64,000 nt of DNA from Acinetobacter baylyi DSM 14961 = CIP 107474 (GCF_000368685.1 NZ_KB849631.1:124001-188000); one strand, 5' to 3'; numbered from the stretch's first letter, positions 28,284 through 37,462 are shown. A program made the numbers and translations. The notes: generated from the sequence alone by a model not told the origin.

Positions 28284-28874
28284 TTATTTCGTTGCGAAAT
28301 CATGTCCAAATTCAGTTTTTTTTGAGTCGAGCAGTCGGCGGAAATAACGCCAGTCAAAAAATGGGCCTGGATCAGTTTTACGCACAGGTGCGATATCAGA
28401 ATGGCCTGCCAGATGCTGCATAATTTTCGGATAGGTGTGTTGCAGTAGCTGCGTCACTTCGCTCAAGCGTTCATACTGAATATCTTCAAAAGGCAGATCG
28501 TCACTTCCTTCAAGTTCAATACCAATCGAGTAGTCGTTACATTCGACCTGCCCAAGATATTGCGAACGCCCAGCATGCCATGCACGATCCTGAAAATTGA
28601 CAAACTGGATAACTTCACCCGAGCGTAAAATCAATAAATGTGCCGACACCTGCATGCCCTGTATCGTTTCAAAATACGGATGCAAGCGCCAATCTAACTG
28701 ATTTTGGAAAAACTGTTGAATATAACCACCACCAAACTGCGACGGTGGCAAACTAATGTTATGCACCACGATCAGGCAAATTTCGGTATTTTCAGGACGC
28801 TGATTATAATTTGGCGATGACAATTGCTGAGCCCCAATCAGCACGCCATCCTTAACCTGAAAATGTGATTTCAT
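28284..28874 (-). CDS. ampD: 1,6-anhydro-N-acetylmuramyl-L-alanine amidase
   Basis: About 196 residues from the ATG at 28874. This start gives the family N-terminus (HFQVKDGVLIGAQQLSSPNY); upstream in-frame ATGs would add up to 79 unsupported residues overlapping the nadC promoter. It is a cytoplasmic zinc amidase of murein recycling. Zinc ligands are visible in VVHNISLPPSQFGGG (His) and GHSDIAPVRKTDPGP (His and Asp); catalytic-loop sequence SIGIELEGSDDLPF is present. It is divergent from nadC. In many Gram-negatives AmpD loss derepresses ampC. Confidence 0.95.
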   Translation of the reverse strand: MKSHFQVKDGVLIGAQQLSSPNYNQRPENTEICLIVVHNISLPPSQFGGGYIQQFFQNQLDWRLHPYFETIQGMQVSAHLLILRSGEVIQFVNFQDRAWHAGRSQYLGQVECNDYSIGIELEGSDDLPFEDIQYERLSEVTQLLQHTYPKIMQHLAGHSDIAPVRKTDPGPFFDWRYFRRLLDSKKTEFGHDFATK

Positions 28875-29060
28875 GATGCTTGATTCCCTCATTGACGACT
28901 GTGGCCTGTGTACATTGACATGTAAGTGTAGTCCACACATATCATTTGAACAGCAGCATTGCATCTGCTTTTGTGGATTATTGTGCCAATAATACTTATT
29001 TTTTAAAACGACAATGCTAATATATCGCTCAATTTTCTGGATTACATCTTGGACGTAATT

Positions 29061-29906
29061 ATGAGCATCCCTCAATCCCTGCTTGAGCAATCGATTCAAA
29101 TCAATATCCAACAGGCATTACAGGAAGATATTGGTGATGGTGACATTACTGCGATGCTGACACCAGAAGATGAACAGGCCACCGCAACCATTATTACACG
29201 TGAAAACATGATATTGGCTGGTCGTCCGTGGGTAGATGCCTTGATTACCCGTTACGATGCCTCGGTTCAAATTGAATGGCTGAAACAGGAAGGTGAACAG
29301 GTTGCTGCTGGTGAAGCGTTTTTAAAGCTCGCAGGTTCGGCACGTAGTTTATTGACGGTTGAACGTCCTGCACTCAATTTTGTTCAAACATTATCTGCGG
29401 TTGCAACCAAAGCTGCATTTTATGTACAGCAACTTGAAGGATTACACACCAAGCTGCTCGATACCCGTAAAACCTTACCTGGTTTGCGTATTGCACAAAA
29501 ATATGCGGTCGCACTGGGAGGTGGTCAAAATCACCGTTTAGGTTTATTTGATGCATTTTTGATTAAAGAAAATCATATTATGGCGGCTGGCGGTATTGCT
29601 CAAGCCATTGAAAAAGCCCATCAGATCGCACCTGGCAAACCTGTGGAAGTCGAGGTTGAAACCTGGGATGAACTTGACCAAGCTTTACAGGCAGGCGCCG
29701 ATATTGTGATGCTGGATAACTTTAGTCAGCAGCAAATGATTGAGGCCGTAAAATATGTGGCAGGTCGTTGTAAACTCGAAGCCTCAGGCAATATCACACT
29801 GGATAATTTACGCGAAGTTGCCAGCACTGGTGTTGATTATATTTCGATGGGTGTACTCACCAAAGATGTGACCGCGATTGATCTGTCGATGCGTTTTAAT
29901 GCTTAA
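29061..29906 (+). CDS. nadC: Nicotinate-nucleotide diphosphorylase (carboxylating)
   Basis: About 281 residues from the ATG at 29061. It is quinolinate phosphoribosyltransferase, converting quinolinate and PRPP to nicotinate mononucleotide in NAD synthesis. Diagnostic stretches are ALQEDIGDGDITA, ERPALNFVQTLSAVAT, LLDTRKTLPGLRIAQKYAV, GGGQNHRLGLFDAFLIKENH, and EASGNITLDNLREVASTGVD. The reading from 29049 would use a TTG and add four residues. It is divergent from ampD. Confidence 0.97.
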   Translation: MSIPQSLLEQSIQINIQQALQEDIGDGDITAMLTPEDEQATATIITRENMILAGRPWVDALITRYDASVQIEWLKQEGEQVAAGEAFLKLAGSARSLLTVERPALNFVQTLSAVATKAAFYVQQLEGLHTKLLDTRKTLPGLRIAQKYAVALGGGQNHRLGLFDAFLIKENHIMAAGGIAQAIEKAHQIAPGKPVEVEVETWDELDQALQAGADIVMLDNFSQQQMIEAVKYVAGRCKLEASGNITLDNLREVASTGVDYISMGVLTKDVTAIDLSMRFNA

Positions 29907-30085
29907 CCCTCCTCACGGTTTGTTTGAGTTAAATTAAGATGAGTCTGATCTTTTGATGTATTTTTGGCTGTTTGGGTGGTTTTTTGCCATGCCGAAACAG
30001 CCTGATCCTGCTGGGTATGACGTGGATCGGCAGCCATAACGCTAAAGGTGATCACAGCGCAAATAATAATAAAAACCTGAAGCAT
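29903..30085 (-). CDS. Small exported protein of unknown function
   Basis: About 60 residues from the ATG at 30085. The N-terminus MLQVFIIICAVITFSVMAADP looks like a signal peptide with an AMA-type cleavage site (VMAADP), leaving a short hydrophilic, Gln/Thr-rich mature peptide. GGAAG lies upstream of the ATG. It overlaps the 3' end of nadC by four bases on the opposite strand. I do not recognise the mature sequence. The signal peptide is what makes it credible as a gene; it could still be spurious. Confidence 0.5.
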   Translation of the reverse strand: MLQVFIIICAVITFSVMAADPRHTQQDQAVSAWQKTTQTAKNTSKDQTHLNLTQTNREEG

Positions 30086-30548
30086 AGCTTCCTCTATCTG
30101 ATGCATTTCAATGATTTAACACCTTAGTTGGCAAAAGTGACAAACTTGCGCAGGTTGTGTGTGTGCTTCAATGCAAAAGGTTATGGTTTGTGAAACAATT
30201 TGCAATATTGTAACAGGATGACCGTGAATATCCGTTATCAAACGAAATAAGGCATGTTGAACATATCAGTTTCTACAAGGTGTATGGCGCTAATTGATCA
30301 ACTCCCCAAATCTATAGGACTTACACTTATACACTGTATTTGTAGGCAGTTTTCTATTGTTCAGTGACTTCAAAATAACTATCTGTTTCTTTTTAATCTG
30401 GTCAAGTGTGCTGTTATGCATATTTAGAACAGCAGTGAGATTTTTATTTATTACCCGAATCCTGCTTAAGCGGATATTCCTATAATACGAATCATCGACT
30501 TGTTTTGATGACATATTTGATAAGCACATAAAGATGTATAAATACTAG
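30086..30548. other. Gene-poor stretch at the left edge of the nadC-rph island
   Basis: About 460 bases between the small exported protein and the transposase remnant. A minus-strand reading frame of 79 codons (30290-30529) exists but shows no recognisable domain, signal peptide or good ribosome site, so it is not called. It may be eroded insertion-sequence or cargo DNA. Confidence 0.5.
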
Positions 30549-31349
30549 CTAAATAACCTGCAACACTTCTCGCTCAGTTGTCAATAGATTGTAAGTTCCT
30601 TTCAGTAAGCTGAATAACGTTTCTATTTTATTGCGCTGTTTCAGATGATATTTATCTATGTTTGATAACTGTATAGATTTCATGTTTTTGAGGTGATAAG
30701 TAACTAAATCAATGCTTTGTAATTTTAATCTACTTTTTAACTCCTCTTGCGCCATATATGGCTTATATAGCCATGATCAGCATTCAGTTTGGCAGTCATT
30801 CCTTTGACCAATTTTTCAACCATTTTGATGTCTGCTGTATATCTATTCGATAAAACTGTACGAACAATATCTCCTGAATGATTCATGAGCACATGCAGCT
30901 TACAGGCAAGGAACCAACGCATGGAGCTTTTTCCTTGTGTTGAAATGGCTGCTAACGATTGATTCCGTTGTATTCGCTAGTTTTTTACAGACAACTCATG
31001 TCGTAGAACCGATCCATAAACAAGAACTTTGCTGATTTTTCATCAAAGCAAAATGCAAGACATCTAAAGCCAGTTGATGCATATTGATCAGATGAATCAT
31101 GCATTGATAATAAGGAAGCTGTTTAAACAAATAGTTTTTGTCCAGTTTTAATGAGGTAAATAAGGCTTTGGACTTATTGAAATGAGAGCACTTGTATCAA
31201 ACAGCAATAAATATAATTTCAGAAATACTGAGCTGAGCAGCTCGATGTCTTAAGTGTTGAAAGTTCTGTTTTATAAATTTCCAGTAAATTAATTTAAATT
31301 TTAGAAAGAAATCATCAATGACACAGAATAATTGGATAATATCGAACAT
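30549..31349 (-). pseudogene. Decayed IS982-family transposase
   Basis: A broken transposase readable in pieces across several frames on the minus strand. The N-terminus MFDIIQLFCVIDDFF and LSISEIIFIAV (31349 to about 31197) is followed after a stop by YYQCMIHLINMHQLALDVLH-like sequence. RWFLACKLHVLMNHSGDIV and NADHGYIS lie in another frame (about 30922-30740), and LKNMKSIQLSNIDKYHLKQR with KIETLFSLLKGTYNL in a third (30755-30549). This order matches IS982-family enzymes. At least two frameshifts and internal stops make it inactive. Terminal inverted repeats were not identified. Confidence 0.85.
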
Positions 31350-31474
31350 AAGGAATAGAGCTGTAAGTTTGGTGTAGTCACTCAATTGATGGCTCTAATC
31401 TTTCTCTTTTTCAAATCAATTACTTATCCGCGATTCGAGTTAATCATTTTATTTACGTTATAAAGGTAGATTAT

Positions 31475-31921
31475 TTAATTAATAGATTTTTGAATAAAAA
31501 TTTCATCATCTTTCTTTGAGTAGATTATATCTTTATCCTTTATACAGAAATTAAATGTTTGTAGCACTACACCAGGCTCATTATTTAAACCTTCTCTTGA
31601 AATAGAGAGATAGTAAGGATGATTTCTTTCCAAACCATATTTGCTATATTTAGTTAAAATAATTTCAGATGTTTTTTCAACAAATTTTTCTAAAATTTTT
31701 TATACTCAATACTTCCTTGTTTTCTCTCAATTAAACTTCTTATGTGGTAATCATGAACTAAAATTTCATTATTTTTAAAAACAAAGTAAATATTAGAATT
31801 TCTAGTATAGATACTCAATTCTTTACTATTTTTTTAAATACAAGACTATAAATAATATGTAAATTATAGAAATAACAGCTACAATACTAATAATTCTATA
31901 ACCTAAAAAATCTTTTTTCAT
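31475..31921 (-). pseudogene. Decayed paralogue of the small membrane protein at 32094
   Basis: On the minus strand a reading begins MKKDFLGYRI with a hydrophobic segment, breaks at a stop, and resumes in other frames with NTRNSNIYFVFKNNEIL and then EIILTKYSKYGLERNHPYYL followed by LQTFNFCIKDKDIIYSKKDD. The last part lines up with the C-terminal half of the intact protein at 32094-32546 (ISNYGIKENHAYFYT, LKSLGFCIKKDFVLV). It is therefore a second, frameshifted copy of the same family, probably an orphan immunity gene left from an earlier effector. Confidence 0.7.
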
Positions 31922-32093
31922 TATTATTTCCATCCCAAAGAGGAGTCAATAGGTAAAAACTTAGCTATGACTTAGTTTTTATCAAAATTTGCATAAGGCG
32001 TATTATTTTAATTTTATTAATAATTTCAAATAGTTATTAAGATTATTTCTAAATAAAAATCTCAAATCTTAATATTCCTAATCAAAGCCTAAT

Positions 32094-32546
32094 TTAATGG
32101 CACTTGTTTATAAAGTCACTATCTTTTTCCCTACTACCCTGTACGAGAACAAAATCTTTTTTTATACAGAAGCCGAGTGATTTTAATTTTTTACTAGAGT
32201 TTTTATTATCCTCTTGAAACATAGTATAGAAATAAGCATGATTTTCTTTAATACCATAATTTGATATATCTCTTATAAAAACTTCATTAACTTCTTGATA
32301 GTATTCTTTTTCCAAAATTGTTTTGTACTCAAATATTTTATTGATATTTGATTGATTAGTTTCCTCATAGTCCTTTATTGCATAATCTTTAACAAATATC
32401 TTATTAGGAAATTTAATCAATAGATTATTATTAACAAGGCTAATAGTAAATTTTTCATTCTCATTCCTAATGAAAAAAGAAATAATATAAATTAAAAAAA
32501 ATCCTATAATGATATATCCAACTATTTTTTTTTCTTTCATGTTCAT
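32094..32546 (-). CDS. Small membrane-anchored protein, putative T6SS immunity protein
   Basis: 150 residues with one N-terminal membrane span (about residues 8-26, IVGYIIIGFFLIYIISFFI) and a soluble C-terminal domain probably in the periplasm. No known domain is recognised. Its start directly follows the TAG of the metallopeptidase-like gene, and it is the last gene of the PAAR-PAAR-peptidase cassette, the position expected for an immunity gene. The decayed paralogue next door fits accumulation of immunity genes. A second ATG lies two codons in. Function is inferred from context only. Confidence 0.65.
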   Translation of the reverse strand: MNMKEKKIVGYIIIGFFLIYIISFFIRNENEKFTISLVNNNLLIKFPNKIFVKDYAIKDYEETNQSNINKIFEYKTILEKEYYQEVNEVFIRDISNYGIKENHAYFYTMFQEDNKNSSKKLKSLGFCIKKDFVLVQGSREKDSDFINKCH

Positions 32547-33179
32547 CTACTTAATCACTTCGCTTATTTTTTCTTCATAAATTGCCAGTGTGGTATCTAA
32601 ATTACTTTTATCTATATTAGATATGTTTTTTTTGCTAATTACATGAATATTATTGGTTTTTAATGCCCAGTAGTCTGCAAAAATTTCTGCTTGGGACTCT
32701 AAATTATAATTAACAAACTTTTTGGTATTCTTATATTTTACATAATCAGCTACAGTATCTGCACCATGAATATTATATTTATATGGATCTTTAAAAATAG
32801 TACATGCTTGTGCTATCCCAGCATTTATAAGTACATTGTTTTTTCTTTGATGTTGCCAAACATGCCCCATTTCATGAATAAATAGATGCTTATAGCTTAG
32901 ACTAGCAGTACTATAATCTAATAGAAAATGCTTAGTTGGAATGAAAATATGTCCATTAGGAGTAACAAAAGTATCTTCATTTTGTAAATCCAATGGAAAA
33001 AAGCTTCCCTCTATAATAGTAACTCTAGAATAATCAATACTATTTTTATAAACTAATCTGCATAGTTCAATTTCCCCCAGTGTTAATAAACGTGTTCTTA
33101 GCTTTAACTTAGCTAAACTATCATTTTTATTATTCGTGATTATTTTATCTAAATTATTTTCAATAATATTTAATCCCAT
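32547..33179 (-). CDS. Zinc metallopeptidase-like protein, putative T6SS effector
   Basis: 210 residues without a signal peptide. Residues 99-111 contain HEMGHVWQHQ, a zincin HExxH motif (His102, Glu103, His106), and NLESQAEIFADYW about 55 residues later offers a glutamate third ligand (Glu165). The preceding strand PNGHIFIPTKHFLLDYS is typical of the small metallopeptidase-like domains found beside VgrG and PAAR genes. It starts one base after the PAAR gene's stop and ends against the putative immunity gene. I infer a secreted antibacterial enzyme loaded on the PAAR spike; target and activity are unknown. Confidence 0.72.
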   Translation of the reverse strand: MGLNIIENNLDKIITNNKNDSLAKLKLRTRLLTLGEIELCRLVYKNSIDYSRVTIIEGSFFPLDLQNEDTFVTPNGHIFIPTKHFLLDYSTASLSYKHLFIHEMGHVWQHQRKNNVLINAGIAQACTIFKDPYKYNIHGADTVADYVKYKNTKKFVNYNLESQAEIFADYWALKTNNIHVISKKNISNIDKSNLDTTLAIYEEKISEVIK

Positions 33180-33180
33180 T

Positions 33181-33729
33181 TTACTCTTCTCCTTCTAAAT
33201 CAGAAAAATACTTAATATTTTCTTTGAAAAAAATTTCAAATTCAGTTACTTGTGATTGTTTTTTAGTCTCAAATCTTAATGTTTTTCCATTAGAGTCCAG
33301 TGTTCCTTCAATAACATTTCCATCAACTTTAAGCCTATACGCTAATCCTAAGAATAAATCTGAAAAACTGTTATTAACTTCAACTTGTATTTGCTCATCA
33401 AATATCCCTTTTTGAGAGTCTAGTAAATTCTGACTAAAGTTTGTAGATCCATTATAGTAACTACCACTATCTCCAACCACATGACTCTGCTGAGGCTGAA
33501 TCGTTGCACCACAAGTTAGCTTATCGCCAGCATAAGCCACAGGCTTACCATCCATGATGACATGATCATGACTTTTAATGACTGTAGACCAACACTTACA
33601 TTTAGGGCAAAAGTGGCCATCTCCAGCACGTACAAATAAATTTCCTTGTTGTGAACCTCTCACTTGGGTTGAAGGAATAATTCCACCGTGATTGGTTGGT
33701 GCATTGTGAATTGCAAAGCCTTTAGCCAT
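33181..33729 (-). CDS. PAAR-domain protein with C-terminal extension
   Basis: 182 residues. The first 90 or so have the PAAR layout: AIHNAPTNHGGIIPSTQ, GHFCPKCKCWSTV, HVIMDGKPVAYAGDKLTCGA and ending HVVGDSG. Conserved His/Cys residues could bind the zinc at the spike tip. The rest (about 90-182) is an unrecognised, charged extension that might be an adaptor for the downstream effector. PAAR proteins cap VgrG trimers in type Vi secretion. The ATG at 33729 overlaps the stop of the first PAAR gene by eight bases. Confidence 0.85.
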   Translation of the reverse strand: MAKGFAIHNAPTNHGGIIPSTQVRGSQQGNLFVRAGDGHFCPKCKCWSTVIKSHDHVIMDGKPVAYAGDKLTCGATIQPQQSHVVGDSGSYYNGSTNFSQNLLDSQKGIFDEQIQVEVNNSFSDLFLGLAYRLKVDGNVIEGTLDSNGKTLRFETKKQSQVTEFEIFFKENIKYFSDLEGEE

Positions 33730-34177
33730 GATCAGTTCCTTCAGGAATTAAAAATCCTTCAGGTAATGTTTCACCTTTAAAAATATTAATTGCAACTGTA
33801 CGGTTTGGACTATCGATAATTTCATCACCGTTATCCAATTGACTCCCGACCAATGCAGCAGAAAGTCCTTCAACAATACAGACTTTTCCTGCACCTGAAA
33901 TAATCTTGGCAATTGTGCCGTCCGCATAGATCACGTCATCGCCAATACGAGCAATTGATAGATCTCCAATTTTCCCTTGTGTCGCACTGGCTTTAACAAG
34001 ACCACCTTGTTTAGTTTTAGATCCATTGACAGCGAGGTAATACATTGCTTTAGGGCGGTGTTGAAAATAGAGCTGTTCTGCCTTCAAAGTTTGCTCAATA
34101 TCTTCTTGAGACATCTGTTGTAATTGTTCGATGGGTAATTCATGTAAAAAAATTGGACTTGTCATATATGAGTTCAT
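33722..34177 (-). CDS. PAAR-like spike protein, first gene of the T6SS cassette
   Basis: 151 residues. A helical N-terminal part (PIEQLQQMSQEDIEQTLK) is followed by a PAAR-like fold: YYLAVNGSKTKQGGLVKAS, GKIGDLSIARIGDDVIYADG, VEGLSAALVGSQLDNGDEI. The N-terminal extension may join the PAAR to VgrG or to a chaperone. It heads the minus-strand cassette PAAR, PAAR, peptidase-like, immunity. An alternative ATG lies at 34165. No vgrG or hcp is in the window, so the cassette must use spikes encoded elsewhere. Confidence 0.78.
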   Translation of the reverse strand: MNSYMTSPIFLHELPIEQLQQMSQEDIEQTLKAEQLYFQHRPKAMYYLAVNGSKTKQGGLVKASATQGKIGDLSIARIGDDVIYADGTIAKIISGAGKVCIVEGLSAALVGSQLDNGDEIIDSPNRTVAINIFKGETLPEGFLIPEGTDHG

Positions 34178-34269
34178 ATCTCATTTTATTGTTTAAACAT
34201 CAATCATAACAAACTTTTGAAGTTTGGTAAAAAATATAGATCTAATCATTACATTCAGTTAATAGGCTT

Positions 34270-34311
34270 TTTATTTATAATAGTATTAGATTTATTTATA
34301 ATAGTATTAGA
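34270..34311. repeat. 21-bp tandem duplication upstream of the PAAR cassette
   Basis: Two perfect copies of a 21-base AT-rich unit (34270-34290, 34291-34311). They lie about 95 bases upstream of the first PAAR gene and could affect its promoter. Confidence 0.9.
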
Positions 34312-34361
34312 GATGCTAATATTTCTACAATAATTATTTGTCCAGTCACTATAAAAATAAA

Positions 34362-34385
34362 AAAACGCATCCAAAGATGCGTTTT
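34362..34385 (-). terminator. Terminator of rph
   Basis: Stem AAAACGCATC/GATGCGTTTT with a 4-base loop. On the minus strand it is followed by a long T-rich run, placing it 16 bases past the rph stop. Confidence 0.88.
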
Positions 34386-34400
34386 GATTTTAAAAGAACC

Positions 34401-35117
34401 TTACCAGCCCAATGCTTGCTGTTGTTTCTTAATGAGTTCCTGAATGCCTTTTTCAGCCACTTCAAGCATGGCATTGGCTTGGGTACGGGTAAACGGTTTT
34501 TCTTCCGCAGTACCCTGAATTTCAATAAACTCACCCGCCTGAGTCATCACGACATTTAAATCTGTCTGGCAGTTTGAATCTTCTTCATAGCAAAGATCAA
34601 GTAGCACTTCATCCTGATAGATTCCGACTGAAATTGCAGCCACCAGACCTTTAAGTGGATCCTGCTTAATTTTTTTCTTTTCTAATAGCACATTCATGGC
34701 ATCAATCAGCGCAACTGCCGCGCCTGTAATTGCTGCGGTGCGTGTACCACCATCTGCCTGAATCACATCACAGTCAATGGTAATCGTATTTTCACCGAGT
34801 TTTTTCAAATCGACCATGGCACGCAAGCTACGGCCAATCAAACGTTGAATCTCTTGTGTACGACCAGTTTGCTTGCCACGTGCGGCTTCACGGTCGCTAC
34901 GCGTATGGGTTGAACGCGGTAACATGCCATATTCAGCAGTCACCCAGCCTTGTCCCTGACCTTTTAAAAAGCGTGGTACAGAATTGTCAATGCTTGCGGT
35001 ACATAACACCTTGGTATGACCAAATTCGACCAAAACCGAACCTTCTGCATAACGGGTGTAATTTCTCGTAATTTTTACATCACGTAATTGATCAAGTGCT
35101 CGTTGGTCAAGACGCAT
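34401..35117 (-). CDS. rph: Ribonuclease PH
   Basis: 238 residues from the ATG at 35117, the family N-terminus ([20 protein letters not shown]). It is a phosphorolytic 3'-5' exoribonuclease trimming tRNA 3' ends. Recognised segments: [77 protein letters not shown] and [13 protein letters not shown]. Longer readings up to 35201 extend into non-conserved sequence. It marks the right boundary of the accessory island. Confidence 0.97.
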   Translation of the reverse strand: MRLDQRALDQLRDVKITRNYTRYAEGSVLVEFGHTKVLCTASIDNSVPRFLKGQGQGWVTAEYGMLPRSTHTRSDREAARGKQTGRTQEIQRLIGRSLRAMVDLKKLGENTITIDCDVIQADGGTRTAAITGAAVALIDAMNVLLEKKKIKQDPLKGLVAAISVGIYQDEVLLDLCYEEDSNCQTDLNVVMTQAGEFIEIQGTAEEKPFTRTQANAMLEVAEKGIQELIKKQQQALGW

Positions 35118-35223
35118 AAACCATCCTTTCATTGCCGCTAAATAAGATTGCAGCATAGTATAACAAATGACTCCAATAAAATTGGGCCGAATTCGGCCCA
35201 ATTCTGTGCTTTTTACAAAAGCC

Positions 35224-36375
35224 TTATTTGCTCAAGCTGAAGATCGTTTTCATTTTTTGAATCTTACTTGAAACCTGATCTGTATATCCATTTGGCAACG
35301 AGCATTTTGCCAAACGAACCCAGACACTCCAGAACTGTTTAACGAAATTGGCTTCGTTATAATTCACCCCATACTCCTCACAGAGTGCCTTGATTTTAGG
35401 TGCAACTTCGGCATAACGGTTGGCTGGCATATCTGGAAATAAATGATGCTCGATTTGATGGCTTAAGTTACCACTTAAAATATGCAGCCATTCCGTGCCA
35501 CTGAAATTACTTGAGCCACGAATCTGACGTAGGTACCACTGTGCACGTGTTTCGGTGGCCGTATTGTCTTCCTCAAAAGTTTCCGCATCTTCGGTAAAAT
35601 GACCATTAAAAATCACGGCAGAAGCCCACAAACTGCGAATTACATTTGCAACAGCGTTACCTAAAAATACAGGAACAGCATTAGGCCCTGCAATGAGCGG
35701 AAAGAACACATAGTCTTTACCCACCTGACGCACTAATTTTTTACGGAATTTAGTCGAATCCGACCATACTTGTTTCCAGGTTTTAGTTTTATAAACCAGA
35801 GCATCTTCAAGGTGCAGATTCTGTACCCCAACATACCATTCAAATAACACCATCAACTGTATTCCCAAAGGAATATTAAATAAGAAACGAGGCTCCCATT
35901 TTTGCTGTTCGCTCACGCGCAGTAAGCCATATCCTACATCATGATCCTTGCCTACAATATTGGTATACGTGTGATGCACATAGTTGTGGGTATGTTTCCA
36001 GTCATCACCCGTTGCAATGGTGTCCCAGTCATAATTGGCACCATTGAGGCTTGGGTCATTGAGCCAGTCAAACTGACCATGCATGACGTTATGCCCAAGC
36101 TCCATGTTTTCTACAATTTTGGATAGTCCAAGTAAACCTGTTCCAGCTAACCAGACGGGTGGAATCCAGCCACCAAACATCAACATGCCGCGTGATGCAA
36201 TTTCACTATAACGGACAAAATTACGAATTTTATAGATATATTTAGCATCGGCTTCGCCTAGATTTTCCATCACTTCACGGCGAATCTCTTCAACGCGACG
36301 ACCAAATGCTTCAACCTGCTCTGGGTTGAGATATTGTGACTTACTATTTTCAGGGAATTTGACAGACATATTCAT
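35224..36375 (-). CDS. desB: Acyl desaturase, DesB-like
   Basis: 383 residues, a membrane-bound di-iron fatty acid desaturase. Three histidine boxes are visible: [21 protein letters not shown] and [12 protein letters not shown]. Hydrophobic segments around residues 58-80 and 235-250 fit membrane insertion. GGAG seven bases before the ATG at 36375 supports that start. It lies 34 bases downstream of a ferredoxin reductase gene and opposite a DesT-like repressor, the same trio as Pseudomonas desB-PA4889-desT, so it likely desaturates acyl-CoA for membrane lipids. Confidence 0.9.
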   Translation of the reverse strand: MNMSVKFPENSKSQYLNPEQVEAFGRRVEEIRREVMENLGEADAKYIYKIRNFVRYSEIASRGMLMFGGWIPPVWLAGTGLLGLSKIVENMELGHNVMHGQFDWLNDPSLNGANYDWDTIATGDDWKHTHNYVHHTYTNIVGKDHDVGYGLLRVSEQQKWEPRFLFNIPLGIQLMVLFEWYVGVQNLHLEDALVYKTKTWKQVWSDSTKFRKKLVRQVGKDYVFFPLIAGPNAVPVFLGNAVANVIRSLWASAVIFNGHFTEDAETFEEDNTATETRAQWYLRQIRGSSNFSGTEWLHILSGNLSHQIEHHLFPDMPANRYAEVAPKIKALCEEYGVNYNEANFVKQFWSVWVRLAKCSLPNGYTDQVSSKIQKMKTIFSLSK

Positions 36376-36409
36376 TATTTTTCTCCGAATCTGATGGATT
36401 CTTACGGTC

Positions 36410-37432
36410 TTAAAGGTTGATCACGACAGGACTAATGGCCTGACTTACACAAAGTTTGATTTGGGTATTATTGCCATGATCAATTTCACCCGTGAGAATA
36501 TTTTTAGTCGAACCACTCACTTTGGTACAGGTGCAGGTGTTGCATATGCCCATACGGCAACCATGAGATGGACGTAAACCTGCCTGTTCCGCACTTTCCA
36601 GTAAATTGGTTCTGGCTTCAAACTCTTGCTGTGAACGCAGGAAAGTGATGGGTTGTGCTTCCTGACTATCATCTACCAATGGTTGAAAAAACTCCATATG
36701 TAAACGATCAATGGCATTGAGTTGATTAAAAATGTCTTTTGCCGCCTGCATCATGCCAGATGCGCCGCATATATAAGTCTGTTTACGCTCAAGGTCTTCT
36801 ATATGCTCTTTAAGCAATGATAAGGTGAGATGCTGCGACTGTTGCAAAGTGTTGATATGTAAATATCGAATATGACTATGCTGCTGTATCATCTCTTGTA
36901 ACTGATCATGAAATGCATCATCACGGGTAAAATACATCACGGTAATGTGTGATAGTTGCTGTTTGATCGCTTGTTGTAGCAAAGCATAGATGGCCGTTAT
37001 TCCGCTTCCAGATGCAATCAGGACAATGCCATCTGCTTTAGGTTCAAGATAAAAGCCACCTTGTGGTTGTGAAATCTCGATAATGTCACCCACTGCAAGC
37101 TGACTAAACGCACGAGATACACGACCCTGCACTTTAACACCCAGCTGGATCACACCATTTGCATCGATTTGCATCACCGAATAACTACGCTGATGCATTA
37201 CCCCCTGAATAGGAACAGTCACCAAGACGCTTTGCCCTGCTTTAAAATGCGGCGCTTTAAAATGGTGATTTGGTAATAGACGAATTTGATAAAAATCGGA
37301 AGCCACAGCCGTGATGGAGACCACCTGTGCTTTGGCTTTTTTCCATGTCCACATTGGATTAACTTTTTCCAATATGAAATCAACAAAATCTTCACGTACC
37401 CATTGCGGCTGATAACTGGCTAACATGTTCAT
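36410..37432 (-). CDS. Ferredoxin-NAD(P)H oxidoreductase, electron donor to the desaturase
   Basis: 340 residues with an FAD domain (HQRSYSVMQ, VSRAFSQLAVGD), an NAD(P) domain (LIASGSGITAIYALLQQA, YICGASGMMQAAK) and a C-terminal plant-type 2Fe-2S domain (HGCRMGICNTCTC, then KLCVS). It passes electrons from NAD(P)H to the di-iron desaturase encoded next. AGGAACGT precedes the ATG. It is divergent from the TetR gene, with an operator-rich region of about 190 bases between them. Confidence 0.9.
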   Translation of the reverse strand: MNMLASYQPQWVREDFVDFILEKVNPMWTWKKAKAQVVSITAVASDFYQIRLLPNHHFKAPHFKAGQSVLVTVPIQGVMHQRSYSVMQIDANGVIQLGVKVQGRVSRAFSQLAVGDIIEISQPQGGFYLEPKADGIVLIASGSGITAIYALLQQAIKQQLSHITVMYFTRDDAFHDQLQEMIQQHSHIRYLHINTLQQSQHLTLSLLKEHIEDLERKQTYICGASGMMQAAKDIFNQLNAIDRLHMEFFQPLVDDSQEAQPITFLRSQQEFEARTNLLESAEQAGLRPSHGCRMGICNTCTCTKVSGSTKNILTGEIDHGNNTQIKLCVSQAISPVVINL

Positions 37433-37462
37433 ACGTTCCTCGTTGTATCTGGCTATTTATAT

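Noticed and set aside
29049-29060. Upstream TTG start for nadC
   Set aside because: The ATG at 29061 fits the family N-terminus; the extension adds four unsupported residues.
28875-29111. N-terminal extension of ampD
   Set aside because: The extra 79 residues are cysteine-rich and unlike the family, and they would overlap the nadC start.
30290-30529. 79-codon minus-strand reading frame
   Set aside because: No recognisable domain, no signal peptide, poor ribosome site, and it lies in decayed insertion-sequence surroundings.
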